From the NCBI RefSeq assembly GCF_014534745.1, contig NZ_JACVVP010000074.1:1-32197 (forward strand): a stretch of 32,197 nucleotides of DNA, in the 5' to 3' direction. This DNA comes from Flammeovirga sp. EKP202 (lineage in GTDB: Bacteria > Bacteroidota > Bacteroidia > Cytophagales > Flammeovirgaceae). A program made the position numbers and the translations under genes. Position 1 is the stretch's first letter; each line of letters starts with the position of its first letter. The notes below the pieces were generated by a model that was not told where the DNA came from, did no database searches, and worked only from the letters and a program-made list of their open reading frames with translations. Positions 7,636 to 15,883 of the stretch are shown piece by piece.

Positions 7636-8181
7636 TTGTCTAAAGAAGAACCATATTTTTCAGTACAGAAAGAGTATATCGTTAGTGATCTCACACAAGA
7701 TAACGACGGCTATTACTATTCCTATAGTTACCTCTACAACTGGATTAAAATGGAGGAAAATGATGACCTAAAATATGAGTTAGATTCCTATTTTTTCTTA
7801 AAACTTTCAAGCTTCTTTTTAGAAATTTCTTTACCAACTACCCATCGTAAATTTGAAAGAAAGATGATACATTCAGTGTCATTAAAAAAGAAAAAACTTA
7901 TCCTACCTCTGCTTGTCGGTGGTATTATTGGGCCACTATCCTTAGTTGCTGCCAACATAGGAAGTGTGTCTTTATTTACCGGGCTTTCACTTTTTTTGGG
8001 TGCTTCTTTATTATTTTATTTCGGATTTATTGGAAATTTTCAATTAGAAGTAAAATTTAAAAACGGAACGCAAAATCAGTTTTTCATCGACATAGAAAAT
8101 ACTGATATACAATATTTTATTCAACAATTAAATACAGAAATAGTGATGGATAACAGTAGATACTCCCGAATGAACCTTTAA
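7636..8181 (+). CDS. Unknown two-helix membrane protein, possible split PH-like domain
   Basis: I do not recognise a named family. The 181-residue frame begins at TTG 7636, since a stop at 7618-7620 blocks extension and the first in-frame ATG is only at 7750 (residue 39). Residues 1-85 are polar with aromatic-rich strands. Two hydrophobic helices follow (about 87-107 and 109-129) joined by a very short turn, then a beta-strand pair 'FQLEVKFKNGTQNQFFIDI' and a helix 'DIQYFIQQLNTEI'. A strand-rich half, a helical hairpin, and then 'FKNG...' plus a C-terminal helix resemble bacterial PH-like domains carrying an inserted membrane hairpin; that is inference from pattern only. Both termini would be cytoplasmic. 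It lies upstream of the tRNA-Gln pair and seems monocistronic. The TTG start is uncertain. Confidence 0.6.
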   Translation: MSKEEPYFSVQKEYIVSDLTQDNDGYYYSYSYLYNWIKMEENDDLKYELDSYFFLKLSSFFLEISLPTTHRKFERKMIHSVSLKKKKLILPLLVGGIIGPLSLVAANIGSVSLFTGLSLFLGASLLFYFGFIGNFQLEVKFKNGTQNQFFIDIENTDIQYFIQQLNTEIVMDNSRYSRMNL

Positions 8182-8218
8182 ATATTTACATTTATTTGTT
8201 GATTATTTTTTGAAATAA

Positions 8219-8250
8219 TTTGGAAAGTAAAATTTATCCCTCTACATTTG
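8219..8250 (+). promoter_or_regulatory. Promoter of the tRNA-Gln transcript
   Basis: TTTG at 8219-8222 and TACATTTG at 8243-8250 are exact matches to the Bacteroidota -33 and -7 elements with a 20-nt spacer. Initiation would be expected near 8257, only about 26 nt before the first tRNA. This is the best promoter in the window. Confidence 0.8.
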
Positions 8251-8260
8251 CATCGCATTT

Positions 8261-8385
8261 CAGAGAAACGGCTTCAGAAGATTGTCCGATGGTGTAATTG
8301 GCAACACGTCTGATTTTGGTTCAGAAGAGTCCAGGTTCGAGACCTGGTCGGACAACTACCAAAAAATATTTGAAGCCTTTCTTTG
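8261..8385 (+). other. Long precursor stem clamping the first tRNA-Gln
   Basis: Leader bases 8261-8276 pair with spacer bases 8371-8385. The stem has about 15 bp, one bulged C (8269) and one G-U pair, and encloses tRNA copy 1. The predicted transcription start lies just before it, so almost the whole 5' leader would be held in the stem. It may direct end processing by RNases, but no family is known to me. Confidence 0.5.
8283..8355 (+). tRNA. tRNA-Gln (anticodon TTG), copy 1
   Basis: The cloverleaf is complete: acceptor stem TGTCCGA (8283-8289) with TCGGACA (8348-8354), discriminator A8355, D-arm containing GGTGTAATTGGCAACAC, anticodon stem TCTGA/TCAGA around the loop TTTTGGT giving anticodon TTG, and T-arm CCAGG-TTCGAGA-CCTGG. 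The 3' CCA is not encoded (CTA follows). It is identical to the copy 35 nt downstream. Confidence 0.95.
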
Positions 8386-8390
8386 AAAAC

Positions 8391-8463
8391 TGTCCGATGG
8401 TGTAATTGGCAACACGTCTGATTTTGGTTCAGAAGAGTCCAGGTTCGAGACCTGGTCGGACAA
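8391..8463 (+). tRNA. tRNA-Gln (anticodon TTG), copy 2
   Basis: All 73 bases are identical to copy 1, with acceptor arms 8391-8397 and 8456-8462 and discriminator A8463. Its 3' end runs directly into the terminator stem, one base later. The CCA tail must be added post-transcriptionally. Both copies share one promoter. Confidence 0.95.
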
Positions 8464-8464
8464 C

Positions 8465-8502
8465 AAAAGCCTTATAGTTTTTCGCTATAAGGCTTTTTTT
8501 TT
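8465..8502 (+). terminator. Terminator of the tRNA-Gln operon
   Basis: A 13-bp stem (8465-8477 with 8485-8497), a 7-base loop TTTTTCG and a long T-run form a textbook intrinsic terminator directly behind the second tRNA. Confidence 0.9.
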
Positions 8503-8514
8503 GTCTGCTATTTC

Positions 8515-8522
8515 TATATTTG
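8515..8522 (+). promoter_or_regulatory. Candidate -7 box for the 8552 gene
   Basis: TATATTTG matches TAnnTTTG and lies 29 nt before the ATG, downstream of the tRNA terminator. No -33 TTTG stands at the usual distance. The nearest, at 8500-8503, is too close. Confidence 0.4.
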
Positions 8523-8551
8523 TAAAACAGATAGCTTAAAAAATTACTAGC

Positions 8552-9247
8552 ATGTTAAAAAGAATAATTAAATTAGTCACAACTTTTGTGTTAATGGTTA
8601 CTTTAACCACTGCCTATGCACAAGAGACTGCAGGTTCAGGTACTTCTACTAGTACAACAAATACATCCACATCTACCCCTAAAAAAGTTAAACCAACAGG
8701 TCCTGCAGATGATACCCTATTAGAAGGTTACAAATTCATGTCGAAACGTGGTGGACGTTGGAAAGAATATAGAATGATCAAGCAATCTTGGCTTGATGAT
8801 TATTGGGTTTTGGTAGAAGACTCATTGCAAACAGCCTATTCTGATGCTGCTATGGCACGTAAAGAAACGACTTTAGCACAGCAAGAGGTAAAAGAAATGC
8901 AATCACGACTTGGTGAAAAAGACAGATTAATTGAATTAGGTGATTACATTAACCTTGTAGGAATGGATGTACCTAAGTACTCAGTGATGTATACTGCCTT
9001 TGCAATTATTGCAGTATTAATCATTGTAGTCATCGTTTTATTAATTCGTTTCCAAACCAATAATCAAGCTGTAAATGTGATCAAAAAAGATCATGACTCT
9101 TTACAGACTGAATTTGATGATTTCAGAACTAGAGCACAAGAAAGAGAAATGCAAGTGCGTAGAGAACTAGTGACTGAAAGAAATAAAGGTGAAGAATTAC
9201 AAAAAGAATTAAGTGCTCTCAGAAAAAGAGAAAATAAGTTATCATAA
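8552..9247 (+). CDS. Single-pass membrane protein with two coiled coils
   Basis: The 231-residue protein has a signal peptide (cleaved near TAYA-QET), then a Ser/Thr-rich linker (27-43), a periplasmic segment with 'YKFMSKRGGRWKEYRMIKQSWLDDYW' leading into a coiled coil (about 90-130), one membrane helix (about 145-168, 'MYTAFAIIAVLIIVVIVLLI'), and a highly charged cytoplasmic coiled coil to the end, including 'FDDFRTRAQEREMQVRRELV'. From memory, similar Bacteroidota proteins are sometimes labelled 'tRNA (guanine-N1)-methyltransferase'. Nothing here supports that: no SAM-binding site or knot fold is visible and the topology is that of a membrane scaffold. The function is unknown. It has its own -7 candidate and a terminator, so it is a single-gene unit. 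Confidence 0.8.
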   Translation: MLKRIIKLVTTFVLMVTLTTAYAQETAGSGTSTSTTNTSTSTPKKVKPTGPADDTLLEGYKFMSKRGGRWKEYRMIKQSWLDDYWVLVEDSLQTAYSDAAMARKETTLAQQEVKEMQSRLGEKDRLIELGDYINLVGMDVPKYSVMYTAFAIIAVLIIVVIVLLIRFQTNNQAVNVIKKDHDSLQTEFDDFRTRAQEREMQVRRELVTERNKGEELQKELSALRKRENKLS

Positions 9248-9271
9248 TTCTTTTATAAAAATACTATACAT

Positions 9272-9306
9272 AAAAAGCTCACTTCCTCCCCAAAGTGAGC
9301 TTTTTT
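9272..9306 (+). terminator. Terminator after the coiled-coil membrane protein gene
   Basis: The stem 9272-9284/9293-9305 (13 bp including the A/T ends) with an 8-base loop ends in six Ts. It lies 25 bases after the stop at 9247. Confidence 0.85.
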
Positions 9307-9425
9307 ATGCATTTTGCATTCTAAGTAATAAGACAAAGTGAGGTCAAAGGACTTTTTTATCCATTTACTTTATGATTTAGAGAAATCTAGCGTCAGTTTT
9401 GAATCATCAATTGCATTCCGTAAAA

Positions 9426-10526
9426 ATGTTGTTTAGAAAATATTTTACTCCATTTATACTTTTAATTTGCCTTTTGGGCTGTCAGAAAAAACAAAACACA
9501 CTAGAAGGGTTAGTGGATGCTTCTGCACATGAAGATGAATTTTATGAGAAGCAAATTTCTTTCTTAGATGAAATTATTGCTCAAAAGCCAGAAGACGCGT
9601 CGCTTTTTGCGAAAAGAGGTGGAGTAAAAGTAAGAAAGAAAGATTACGCAGGGGCGTTAGAAGATCTTGAACAAGCTATTTTATTAGATTCTACCCAAGG
9701 TGTTTATTACTTTGGAATTGCGACTTCTTATTATTTCTTGGGTAATATGGGTGAATCTATCACAAATGGAAAAAAAGCGATGACACTTGGTTATAGACAC
9801 CCTCAATTAAAAACATTTTTAGGGTCATCGTACACCGCATTAAACCAATTTGATAGTGCTATTTACTTTTTGGAAAGTTCTTTAAGTGAAATTCCACAAA
9901 ACAGTAAAACCTACAGGGCGTTAGGAAAGACTTTTGCTAAAATGGGCGATTCCAAAACCGCTATCAAAAATTACCAAAAAGCAATCGGTTTTGATCCTTT
10001 AGATTCCATTGCCTATGCTGGTATTATTGAAGAAAGTGTACTTTTAAATGACTTAGAAAAAGCAGTAATCACTTACCAAGAAGCAAAAAAGATGTCTTTG
10101 AATTCTTCTGACATGAAATATTCATATGGAAGCATACTCAATGAACAAGATAAATATGACAGTGCCATTATTATATTTGAGGAAGTTTTGAGAGAAGAAC
10201 CTTCGCATTGGAAATCTTCAAGGCTTTTGGGTAAACTTTACAGAAGAAGAAGACAACCTTTAGAAGCAAATAAAATATTCTTAGAGGGGCTAAAATACAA
10301 TCCTGAAACAAAAGAGCTTTGGTATGAGCTTGGGCTTACTAATCAGTATGTACTAAGAAATTATGCTGAAGCAAGAAAGAATTACGAGAAAGCACTTGAA
10401 ATAGATCCGACTTATAAAGATGCTCGATTAGCTTTAATCAACTTAAAAGTAACACTAAGAAAACTATACGCACCACCTTCTGAAGAGGATTTGAACAGTT
10501 CTGATACAGAAGAAGTGCAGTCATAA
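9426..10526 (+). CDS. TPR-repeat lipoprotein
   Basis: The lipoprotein signal peptide has the lipobox I-C-L-L-G-C19, followed by QKKQN. The mature protein is a solenoid of about eight tetratricopeptide repeats covering residues 40-345, with typical motifs such as 'AGALEDLEQAILLDSTQGVYYFGI', 'SKTAIKNYQKAIGFDPLDS', 'ASRL...LEANKIFLEGLKYNPET' and 'AEARKNYEKALEIDPTYKDARLAL'. The tail is acidic and disordered. Such lipoproteins act as protein-interaction scaffolds in the envelope; no specific partner can be named. I use ATG 9426, which gives a proper signal peptide, over an in-frame TTG at 9399. The ComM-like gene begins 51 bases after its stop, so cotranscription is possible but the link is probably incidental. 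Confidence 0.85.
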   Translation: MLFRKYFTPFILLICLLGCQKKQNTLEGLVDASAHEDEFYEKQISFLDEIIAQKPEDASLFAKRGGVKVRKKDYAGALEDLEQAILLDSTQGVYYFGIATSYYFLGNMGESITNGKKAMTLGYRHPQLKTFLGSSYTALNQFDSAIYFLESSLSEIPQNSKTYRALGKTFAKMGDSKTAIKNYQKAIGFDPLDSIAYAGIIEESVLLNDLEKAVITYQEAKKMSLNSSDMKYSYGSILNEQDKYDSAIIIFEEVLREEPSHWKSSRLLGKLYRRRRQPLEANKIFLEGLKYNPETKELWYELGLTNQYVLRNYAEARKNYEKALEIDPTYKDARLALINLKVTLRKLYAPPSEEDLNSSDTEEVQS

Positions 10527-10577
10527 ACTCTAACTATATACATATCGTTTAACGATTCTAAAATTTACCAGTAAACT

Positions 10578-12122
10578 ATGATTTCAAAAACTTTTGGAAG
10601 CTCCGTATATGGAGTAGATGCTACACTGATAGAAATTGAAGTAAATGTACTAACAGGTAAAAACCTTTATGTGGTAGGTTTGCCGGATAGTGCCATCAAA
10701 GAAAGTGAGCACAGAGTGGAATCTGCCGTAAAACACTTCGGTTATGCCATACCTAGACAAAAAGTAGTTGTCAATTTGGCTCCTGCAGAAGCTAAAAAAG
10801 AAGGAGCAGCATTTGATTTGCCTATAGCCTTATCAATACTTCAGTCTTCTGGACAGATTGGAGCAAGAGACTTTGATAAATATATCATTTTAGGAGAGCT
10901 TTCTTTAGATGGAAAGCTTAGACCTATCAAAGGTGCTTTACCGATAGCGATTGAAGCGCGTAAGAATGGCTTCAAAGGTTTTATTTTACCTGTAGAAAAT
11001 GCCAAAGAAGCCGCCATCGTCAATAATCTTGATGTTATTGGAGTCTCTACATTACTAGAAGCCATTGAATTTATTCAGGGAGACAAAGAGATCCAACCTT
11101 TGAAAATTGAGACCAGAGAACTTTTTAATGATACACTAGACCACTATGAAGTAGACTTTTCTCAGGTTCAAGGACAAGAAAATATGAAAAGGGCAATGGA
11201 AATTGCTGCTGCTGGAGGTCATAATGTTATCATGGTAGGCCCTCCTGGTGCAGGAAAAACAATGTTGGCCAAAAGACTTCCCACAATCCTTCCTTCATTA
11301 GGGTTACAAGAAGCTTTAGAAACCACTAAAATACATTCCGTAGCGGGTAAATTGGGTTCGAATGGACAATTGATTTCAACACGTCCTTTCCGTGCTCCAC
11401 ATCATACCATCAGCGACGCCGCTTTGGTAGGTGGAGGTGGAATACCTCAACCAGGAGAAATTTCTTTATCTCATAATGGCGTTTTGTTCTTAGATGAATT
11501 GCCAGAATACAAGAGAACTGTTTTGGAAGTGATGCGTCAACCTCTGGAGGAAAGAAAAGTGACCATCTCTAGAGCCAGAATGTCTGTGGACTTCCCTGCC
11601 AATTTCATGTTGATTGCAAGTATGAACCCTTGCCCGTGTGGTTATCATAATCACCCCGAAAAAGAGTGTACTTGCCCTCCAGGAGCTGTACAACGTTACT
11701 TGAACAAGGTAAGTGGTCCGCTTTTGGATAGAATTGATTTACACGTAGAGGTCACACCTGTTTCTTTTGAAGAAATGACAGAGGTAAAACCTGCAGAAAG
11801 TAGCGAGGCTATACGTGAAAGAGTAATTGAGGCTAGAAAAATTCAAGAAGAAAGATTTAAAGATTTTACGAATGCGGTGCATTGTAATGCTATGATGCCT
11901 TCTCAATTAGTGAAACAGGTATGTGTCTTAGATGCATTAGGAAAAAATCTTTTGAAAGCGGCTATGGACCGTTTAGGACTCTCTGCAAGAGCTTATGATA
12001 GAATTCTGAAAGTCGGAAGAACTATAGCAGATCTTGCAGGAAGTGAGAATATTAAAGCAGAACATATTGCGGAAGCTATTCAATATAGAAGTTTAGATAG
12101 AGAAAGCTGGGCTGAAGGATAA
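10578..12122 (+). CDS. comM: ComM/YifB-family AAA+ ATPase
   Basis: The 514-residue protein has the full architecture of the family: an N-terminal ChlI-like domain (about 20-140, 'EVNVLTGKNLYVVGLPDSAIKES', 'VVVNLAPAEAKKEGAAFDLPIAL'), a Mg-chelatase-type AAA+ core with Walker A G221-PPGAGKT-T228 and Walker B 'VLFLDELPEY', the cysteine-rich 'NPCPCGYHNHPEKECTCPP' loop, and a C-terminal Mg_chelatase_C helical domain ending 'LDRESW'. ComM is a hexameric helicase that promotes branch migration during natural transformation in Vibrio and other Gram-negatives. The orthologue is widespread in bacteria without proven competence, so the general assignment is safe and a competence role here is inference. 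It is not a magnesium chelatase. Confidence 0.95.
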   Translation: MISKTFGSSVYGVDATLIEIEVNVLTGKNLYVVGLPDSAIKESEHRVESAVKHFGYAIPRQKVVVNLAPAEAKKEGAAFDLPIALSILQSSGQIGARDFDKYIILGELSLDGKLRPIKGALPIAIEARKNGFKGFILPVENAKEAAIVNNLDVIGVSTLLEAIEFIQGDKEIQPLKIETRELFNDTLDHYEVDFSQVQGQENMKRAMEIAAAGGHNVIMVGPPGAGKTMLAKRLPTILPSLGLQEALETTKIHSVAGKLGSNGQLISTRPFRAPHHTISDAALVGGGGIPQPGEISLSHNGVLFLDELPEYKRTVLEVMRQPLEERKVTISRARMSVDFPANFMLIASMNPCPCGYHNHPEKECTCPPGAVQRYLNKVSGPLLDRIDLHVEVTPVSFEEMTEVKPAESSEAIRERVIEARKIQEERFKDFTNAVHCNAMMPSQLVKQVCVLDALGKNLLKAAMDRLGLSARAYDRILKVGRTIADLAGSENIKAEHIAEAIQYRSLDRESWAEG

Positions 12123-12198
12123 AAAGGGTGTTTACAACGCTCCCAATGAGGATATTCCAAACAAGCTCTAAAAATTATCGCTATCCAAAAAATCACAC

Positions 12199-12206
12199 TA
12201 TATTTG
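12199..12206 (+). promoter_or_regulatory. Candidate -7 box for trkA-trkH
   Basis: TATATTTG matches the Bacteroidota -7 consensus and leaves a leader of roughly 48 nt before the GTG of trkA. No TTTG at -33 is seen. Confidence 0.45.
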
Positions 12207-12260
12207 CAGTGTCTTCCAACTATTAAGGAGATAAGTACTATCAATAAAGAGATTTAACTT

Positions 12261-13604
12261 GTGAAAATCATAATCGCAGGTGCTGGAGATGTAGGATTCC
12301 ACTTAGGAAAACTACTGGCACACGAAGATCACGATATTACCCTTATCGATACAGATGAGGATAGTTTAAACCATGCGGCAAATCATATTGATGTTGCCAC
12401 AATTAAAGGTTCATCTACTTCATTTGCAACATTAGACGATGCAAATGTGAGTAAATCTGACATGCTAATCGCAGTCACTTCTTCTGAAGAAACCAACCTT
12501 ATCACTGCCATGGTAGCGAAAAGGTTAGGAGCTAAGAGAACTATTGCAAGAATTACGAATAGTGAATACTTACATGCTCGTGAGGTTTTGGACATGAGAA
12601 GGATGGGGGTAGATGAAATGATTTCCCCACAATTATTGGCTACAAAAGAGATCAAACGTCTCCTAAAAGAGGCGGCAATTACAGATACATTTGAGTTTGA
12701 GAAGGGGCTATTATCACTAATTGGTATAACCATTGACGAAGAAAGACCTCTTTGTGGAAAAACTCTGGAAGAGACAACCTACCTCAATAAAGACTTTAAA
12801 TTCTTAACCGTCGCCATTCTTCGTAATGATGAGACAATCATTCCAAGAGGTAACACACGTTTTGAATTGGGAGATCACGTTTATTACATTGCGAAGCCTG
12901 AAGGTGTTGAAAGCGTGCTTCAATTGACAGGAAAAAAGCAATCGAAGAAGATCAAACGTCTGATTATCTTAGGTGGTGGTAAAGTAGGTTTCTATGCCGC
13001 TCGTTCATTAAGCCACAAATACAATGTCGTTTTAATCGAGAAGGATAGAGACAAGGCCATTGAAATGGCGGAAGAACTGCCAAATACATTGGTGATTAAT
13101 GGTGATGGTAGAAATGTTGACTTACTTGAAGAAGAGGGAATTGATACAGCTGATGCATTTATTGCAGTAACTGGCGATTCAGAAACCAACATTATCACTT
13201 CATTAGTGGCGAAGAAGCACGGTGTTCAAAAGACGATTGCCCTGGTAGAAAATATGGATTATATCCACCTTTCTCAAAATATGGGTGTGGACACATTGAT
13301 CAATAAGAAACTTATAGCAGCAAGCTTCATATTTAGATATATCCGTAGGGGAGAAATTATTTCACTAACAAACGTTCATGGTGTTGACGCCGAAGTATTG
13401 GAATTTGTAGTCAACGAGAATTCTCCAGTTACTAAAAAGGAATTAAAAGCATTAGGTTTCCCTAAATCTGCCATCATTGGTGGTGCAATTAGAAGAGGAA
13501 AAGCTTACATTCCTAAGGGTGATTTCCAATTTGAACCTTATGACAGAGCCGTGGTATTAACACGACCGGAATGTATTTCTAAAGTAGAAGCATTTTTCCG
13601 TTAA
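12261..13604 (+). CDS. trkA: Trk potassium-uptake regulatory subunit TrkA
   Basis: The protein has 447 residues with two tandem RCK units. Each begins with a Rossmann nucleotide motif: 'KIIIAGAGDVGFHLGKLL' (2-19) and 'RLIILGGGKVGFYAARSL' (about 233-250). Each is followed by an RCK_C domain, the second ending 'FEPYDRAVVLTRPE'. TrkA forms the cytoplasmic gating ring under TrkH and responds to NAD(H) and ATP/ADP. The start is GTG: the in-frame codon two places upstream is a TAA stop, so no longer form is possible. A purine-rich AAGGAG lies about 30 nt upstream, too far for a ribosome site. trkH follows after 13 bases, a normal two-gene operon. Confidence 0.95.
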   Translation: MKIIIAGAGDVGFHLGKLLAHEDHDITLIDTDEDSLNHAANHIDVATIKGSSTSFATLDDANVSKSDMLIAVTSSEETNLITAMVAKRLGAKRTIARITNSEYLHAREVLDMRRMGVDEMISPQLLATKEIKRLLKEAAITDTFEFEKGLLSLIGITIDEERPLCGKTLEETTYLNKDFKFLTVAILRNDETIIPRGNTRFELGDHVYYIAKPEGVESVLQLTGKKQSKKIKRLIILGGGKVGFYAARSLSHKYNVVLIEKDRDKAIEMAEELPNTLVINGDGRNVDLLEEEGIDTADAFIAVTGDSETNIITSLVAKKHGVQKTIALVENMDYIHLSQNMGVDTLINKKLIAASFIFRYIRRGEIISLTNVHGVDAEVLEFVVNENSPVTKKELKALGFPKSAIIGGAIRRGKAYIPKGDFQFEPYDRAVVLTRPECISKVEAFFR

Positions 13605-13617
13605 GCACTGATTTTTT

Positions 13618-15102
13618 ATGGGAGAACAATTTCAACAGCGCAAAAGTCAATTTAATATTGGTTTAATTGCTAGGATAATGGGTATTCTTATTGTACTCAA
13701 TGGAATATTCATGTTTATATGCCTGCCTTTCTCTTTTTATTTTGGAGGAGAGGACTGGTTTGCATTATTACAATCAGGAGTAATTAGTATTCTAGCCGGA
13801 GGATTGACGATACTTTATGGTGAACATAGAGGCTACAAAAGAGAAATCAAGAAGAAAGATGGATATATCGTTGTATCATTAGGATGGGCCTTAATGGCGT
13901 TTTTTGGTAGTTTACCCTATCTATTCAGCCACGAAATTCCATCACTTACGGATGCTTATTTTGAAACCATTTCAGGTTTTTCTACTACTGGTGCATCTAT
14001 TCTTACGGATATTGAAGGTGTAGGAAAGGGGATTTTATTCTGGCGAAGTCTAACACAATGGATTGGAGGAATGGGTATTATTGTACTTGCAGTTGCCATA
14101 TTACCTTTCTTAGGCATTGGAGGTATGCAGCTTTTTGTTGCTGAAGCTCCAGGTATCTCTCCAGACAAGCTTCAACCAAGAATTAAAGAAACAGCCAAAA
14201 GACTTTGGTGGGTATATGCAAGTTTAACAGTCATAGAAACCATATTGTTGATGACAGGAGGAATGAGCTTTTATGACGCTCTTAATCATGCACTCACCAC
14301 AATGGCAACAGGAGGTTTCTCTACTTACAACGACAGTGCGGCTTCGATGAGTCCATATATTCAGTATATCTTAATCTTCTTCATGCTTTTAGCAGGAACC
14401 AACTTTACATTGAACTATTTCTTATTTAAGAGAATGTTCAAAGCAATCTGGACCAACGAAGAATACAGATATTACATTGGAATTATTTTCTTATCTACTG
14501 TTTCTATAGGTGGAGTAGTAGCATACACTACCAACTTAGGAATTGAGAAATCATTTAGAGATGCATTGTTCCAAGTAGTCTCCATTATGACTACAACTGG
14601 CTATGTCTCGGCAGACTATACAGCTTGGGCTCCTTATGCTACAATGGTTGTATTTGTATTGATGTTTTGTGGCGGTATGGCAGGATCTACAGCAGGTGGT
14701 GTGAAGATCGTTCGTCATATTATCCTTTTTAAAAATACATTTCTGGAATTAAAAAGACAGTTACACCCTACAGCAATTATTCCTGTAAGGTTCAATAATA
14801 AAGCCGTTAAAGGAGGGATTACATTTAATGTTCTCGCTTTTATTATGGCTTATTTCTTAATTTTTGGTCTTGGAATCTTAGTACTTTCAGCATTGGGTGT
14901 TGACCTAATGACGGCAATAGGTGCTGTAGCTACTTCATTGGGTAATATTGGACCTGGTATTGGTTCGGTAGGTCCTGTAGATAACTTTGCACATCTTCCT
15001 GATGCAGTAAAATGGGTATTATCTTTCTTAATGTTGTTAGGAAGATTAGAATTGTTTACTGTAATGATTATCTTCACACCATACTTTTGGAGTAGATTCT
15101 AA
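13618..15102 (+). CDS. trkH: Trk potassium transporter membrane subunit TrkH
   Basis: The 494-residue membrane protein has the four pseudo-repeated pore loops of the Trk/Ktr/HKT superfamily: 'GFSTTGASIL', 'ATGGFSTYND', 'MTTTGYVSADYTAW' and 'SLGNIGPGIGSVGP', each supplying a selectivity-filter Gly. The 'LTQWIGGMGIIVLAVAILPFLGIGGMQL' stretch and the 'GGMAGSTAGGVKIVRH' motif are hallmarks of TrkH and set it apart from KtrB. It conducts K+ (with Na+ or H+ coupling debated) in complex with TrkA, encoded immediately upstream. The end 'FWSRF' matches the usual C-terminus. Start ATG is 13 bases after the trkA stop. lspA follows after 72 bases and may be read through. Confidence 0.96.
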   Translation: MGEQFQQRKSQFNIGLIARIMGILIVLNGIFMFICLPFSFYFGGEDWFALLQSGVISILAGGLTILYGEHRGYKREIKKKDGYIVVSLGWALMAFFGSLPYLFSHEIPSLTDAYFETISGFSTTGASILTDIEGVGKGILFWRSLTQWIGGMGIIVLAVAILPFLGIGGMQLFVAEAPGISPDKLQPRIKETAKRLWWVYASLTVIETILLMTGGMSFYDALNHALTTMATGGFSTYNDSAASMSPYIQYILIFFMLLAGTNFTLNYFLFKRMFKAIWTNEEYRYYIGIIFLSTVSIGGVVAYTTNLGIEKSFRDALFQVVSIMTTTGYVSADYTAWAPYATMVVFVLMFCGGMAGSTAGGVKIVRHIILFKNTFLELKRQLHPTAIIPVRFNNKAVKGGITFNVLAFIMAYFLIFGLGILVLSALGVDLMTAIGAVATSLGNIGPGIGSVGPVDNFAHLPDAVKWVLSFLMLLGRLELFTVMIIFTPYFWSRF

Positions 15103-15174
15103 AATAAGTACAAGTCTAGAATTAATTTTACCAAAGTACTTAGTTCTAAACAGCAATTTTTTAAATAAATAATA

Positions 15175-15816
15175 GTGGAGTTAGAAGTAGTGAAAGAAAA
15201 TAAAAAGAAAATTAGCCTATCGGCTATTTATGGTGTAGCCATCTTAGTCATAATTATAGATCAAATCAGTAAGATTCTTGTCCATAATTTTATGGAAATG
15301 GGAACACTGGGTGAAATACATGTTATTGGTGATTGGTTCCGTTTGCATTACTTACTCAATCCAGGAATGGCATTTGGTATGCAATTCGGCAATGAATACG
15401 GAAAATTATTATTGACCTTATTTAGAATAATTGCATCTGGCGGAATTGTATATGCCATTTACAACCTTTATAAAAAACCTACGCATCCAGGCTTCCTTAT
15501 CTGTATTGCCATGATACTAGGAGGTGCCATTGGTAATGCCATTGATAGTATTTTCTACGGTGTATTGATCGAAGGTAACGCTATACCTGGTTCTTCATCA
15601 CCTTGGTTTCATGGACAAGTAATTGACATGTTGTATTTCCCAATGATTGAAGGAAACTTCCCAACATGGTTACCAATGATAGGAGGAGATCACTTTTTAT
15701 TCTTCAGCCCTGTCTTTAATATCGCAGACTCTGCTATTTTCTTAGGAGTAACTTTTATTTTAATCTTCCAAAATAAGTTCACTGAATTTGAAAAGGCTCA
15801 CGAAGAAAAAAAATAG
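15175..15816 (+). CDS. lspA: Lipoprotein signal peptidase II, enlarged Bacteroidota form
   Basis: LspA cleaves diacylated prolipoproteins before the lipobox Cys in the inner membrane. Conserved motifs are present: 'IIDQISKILVHNFM' (28-40), 'HYLLNPGMAFGM' (58-69), 'GGAIGNAIDSIFYG' with catalytic D124, 'GQVIDMLYFP' (147-156) and 'FNIADSAIFLG' with catalytic D185. The two Asp residues are 61 apart, against roughly 20 in proteobacterial LspA, because of inserts at about 131-146 and 157-178 that would sit in the periplasmic loop. With 213 residues it is longer than the usual 160-170; enlarged versions are, as I recall, normal in Bacteroidota. The start is GTG 15175. At least four lipoprotein substrates are encoded in this window. 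Confidence 0.95.
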   Translation: MELEVVKENKKKISLSAIYGVAILVIIIDQISKILVHNFMEMGTLGEIHVIGDWFRLHYLLNPGMAFGMQFGNEYGKLLLTLFRIIASGGIVYAIYNLYKKPTHPGFLICIAMILGGAIGNAIDSIFYGVLIEGNAIPGSSSPWFHGQVIDMLYFPMIEGNFPTWLPMIGGDHFLFFSPVFNIADSAIFLGVTFILIFQNKFTEFEKAHEEKK

Positions 15817-15849
15817 ATGTTTATAATAACATCCAAAAGATAAATTTAG

Positions 15850-15883
15850 AAAGAGTAATGGTGAAAACTGTTACTCTTTTTTT
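15850..15883 (+). terminator. Terminator after lspA
   Basis: AAAGAGTAA (15850-15858) pairs with TTACTCTTT (15871-15879) and the T-run continues to 15883. It lies 33 bases after the lspA stop and ends the trkA-trkH-lspA region. Confidence 0.8.

Noticed and set aside
8283-8463. Tandem 73-base direct repeat as a phage or island attachment duplication
   Set aside because: Both copies are complete, functional-looking tRNAs under one promoter and terminator, and no integrase or foreign genes are nearby.
12383-12733. 116-codon minus-strand frame inside trkA
   Set aside because: It is an antisense shadow of conserved RCK coding sequence, with no family resemblance.
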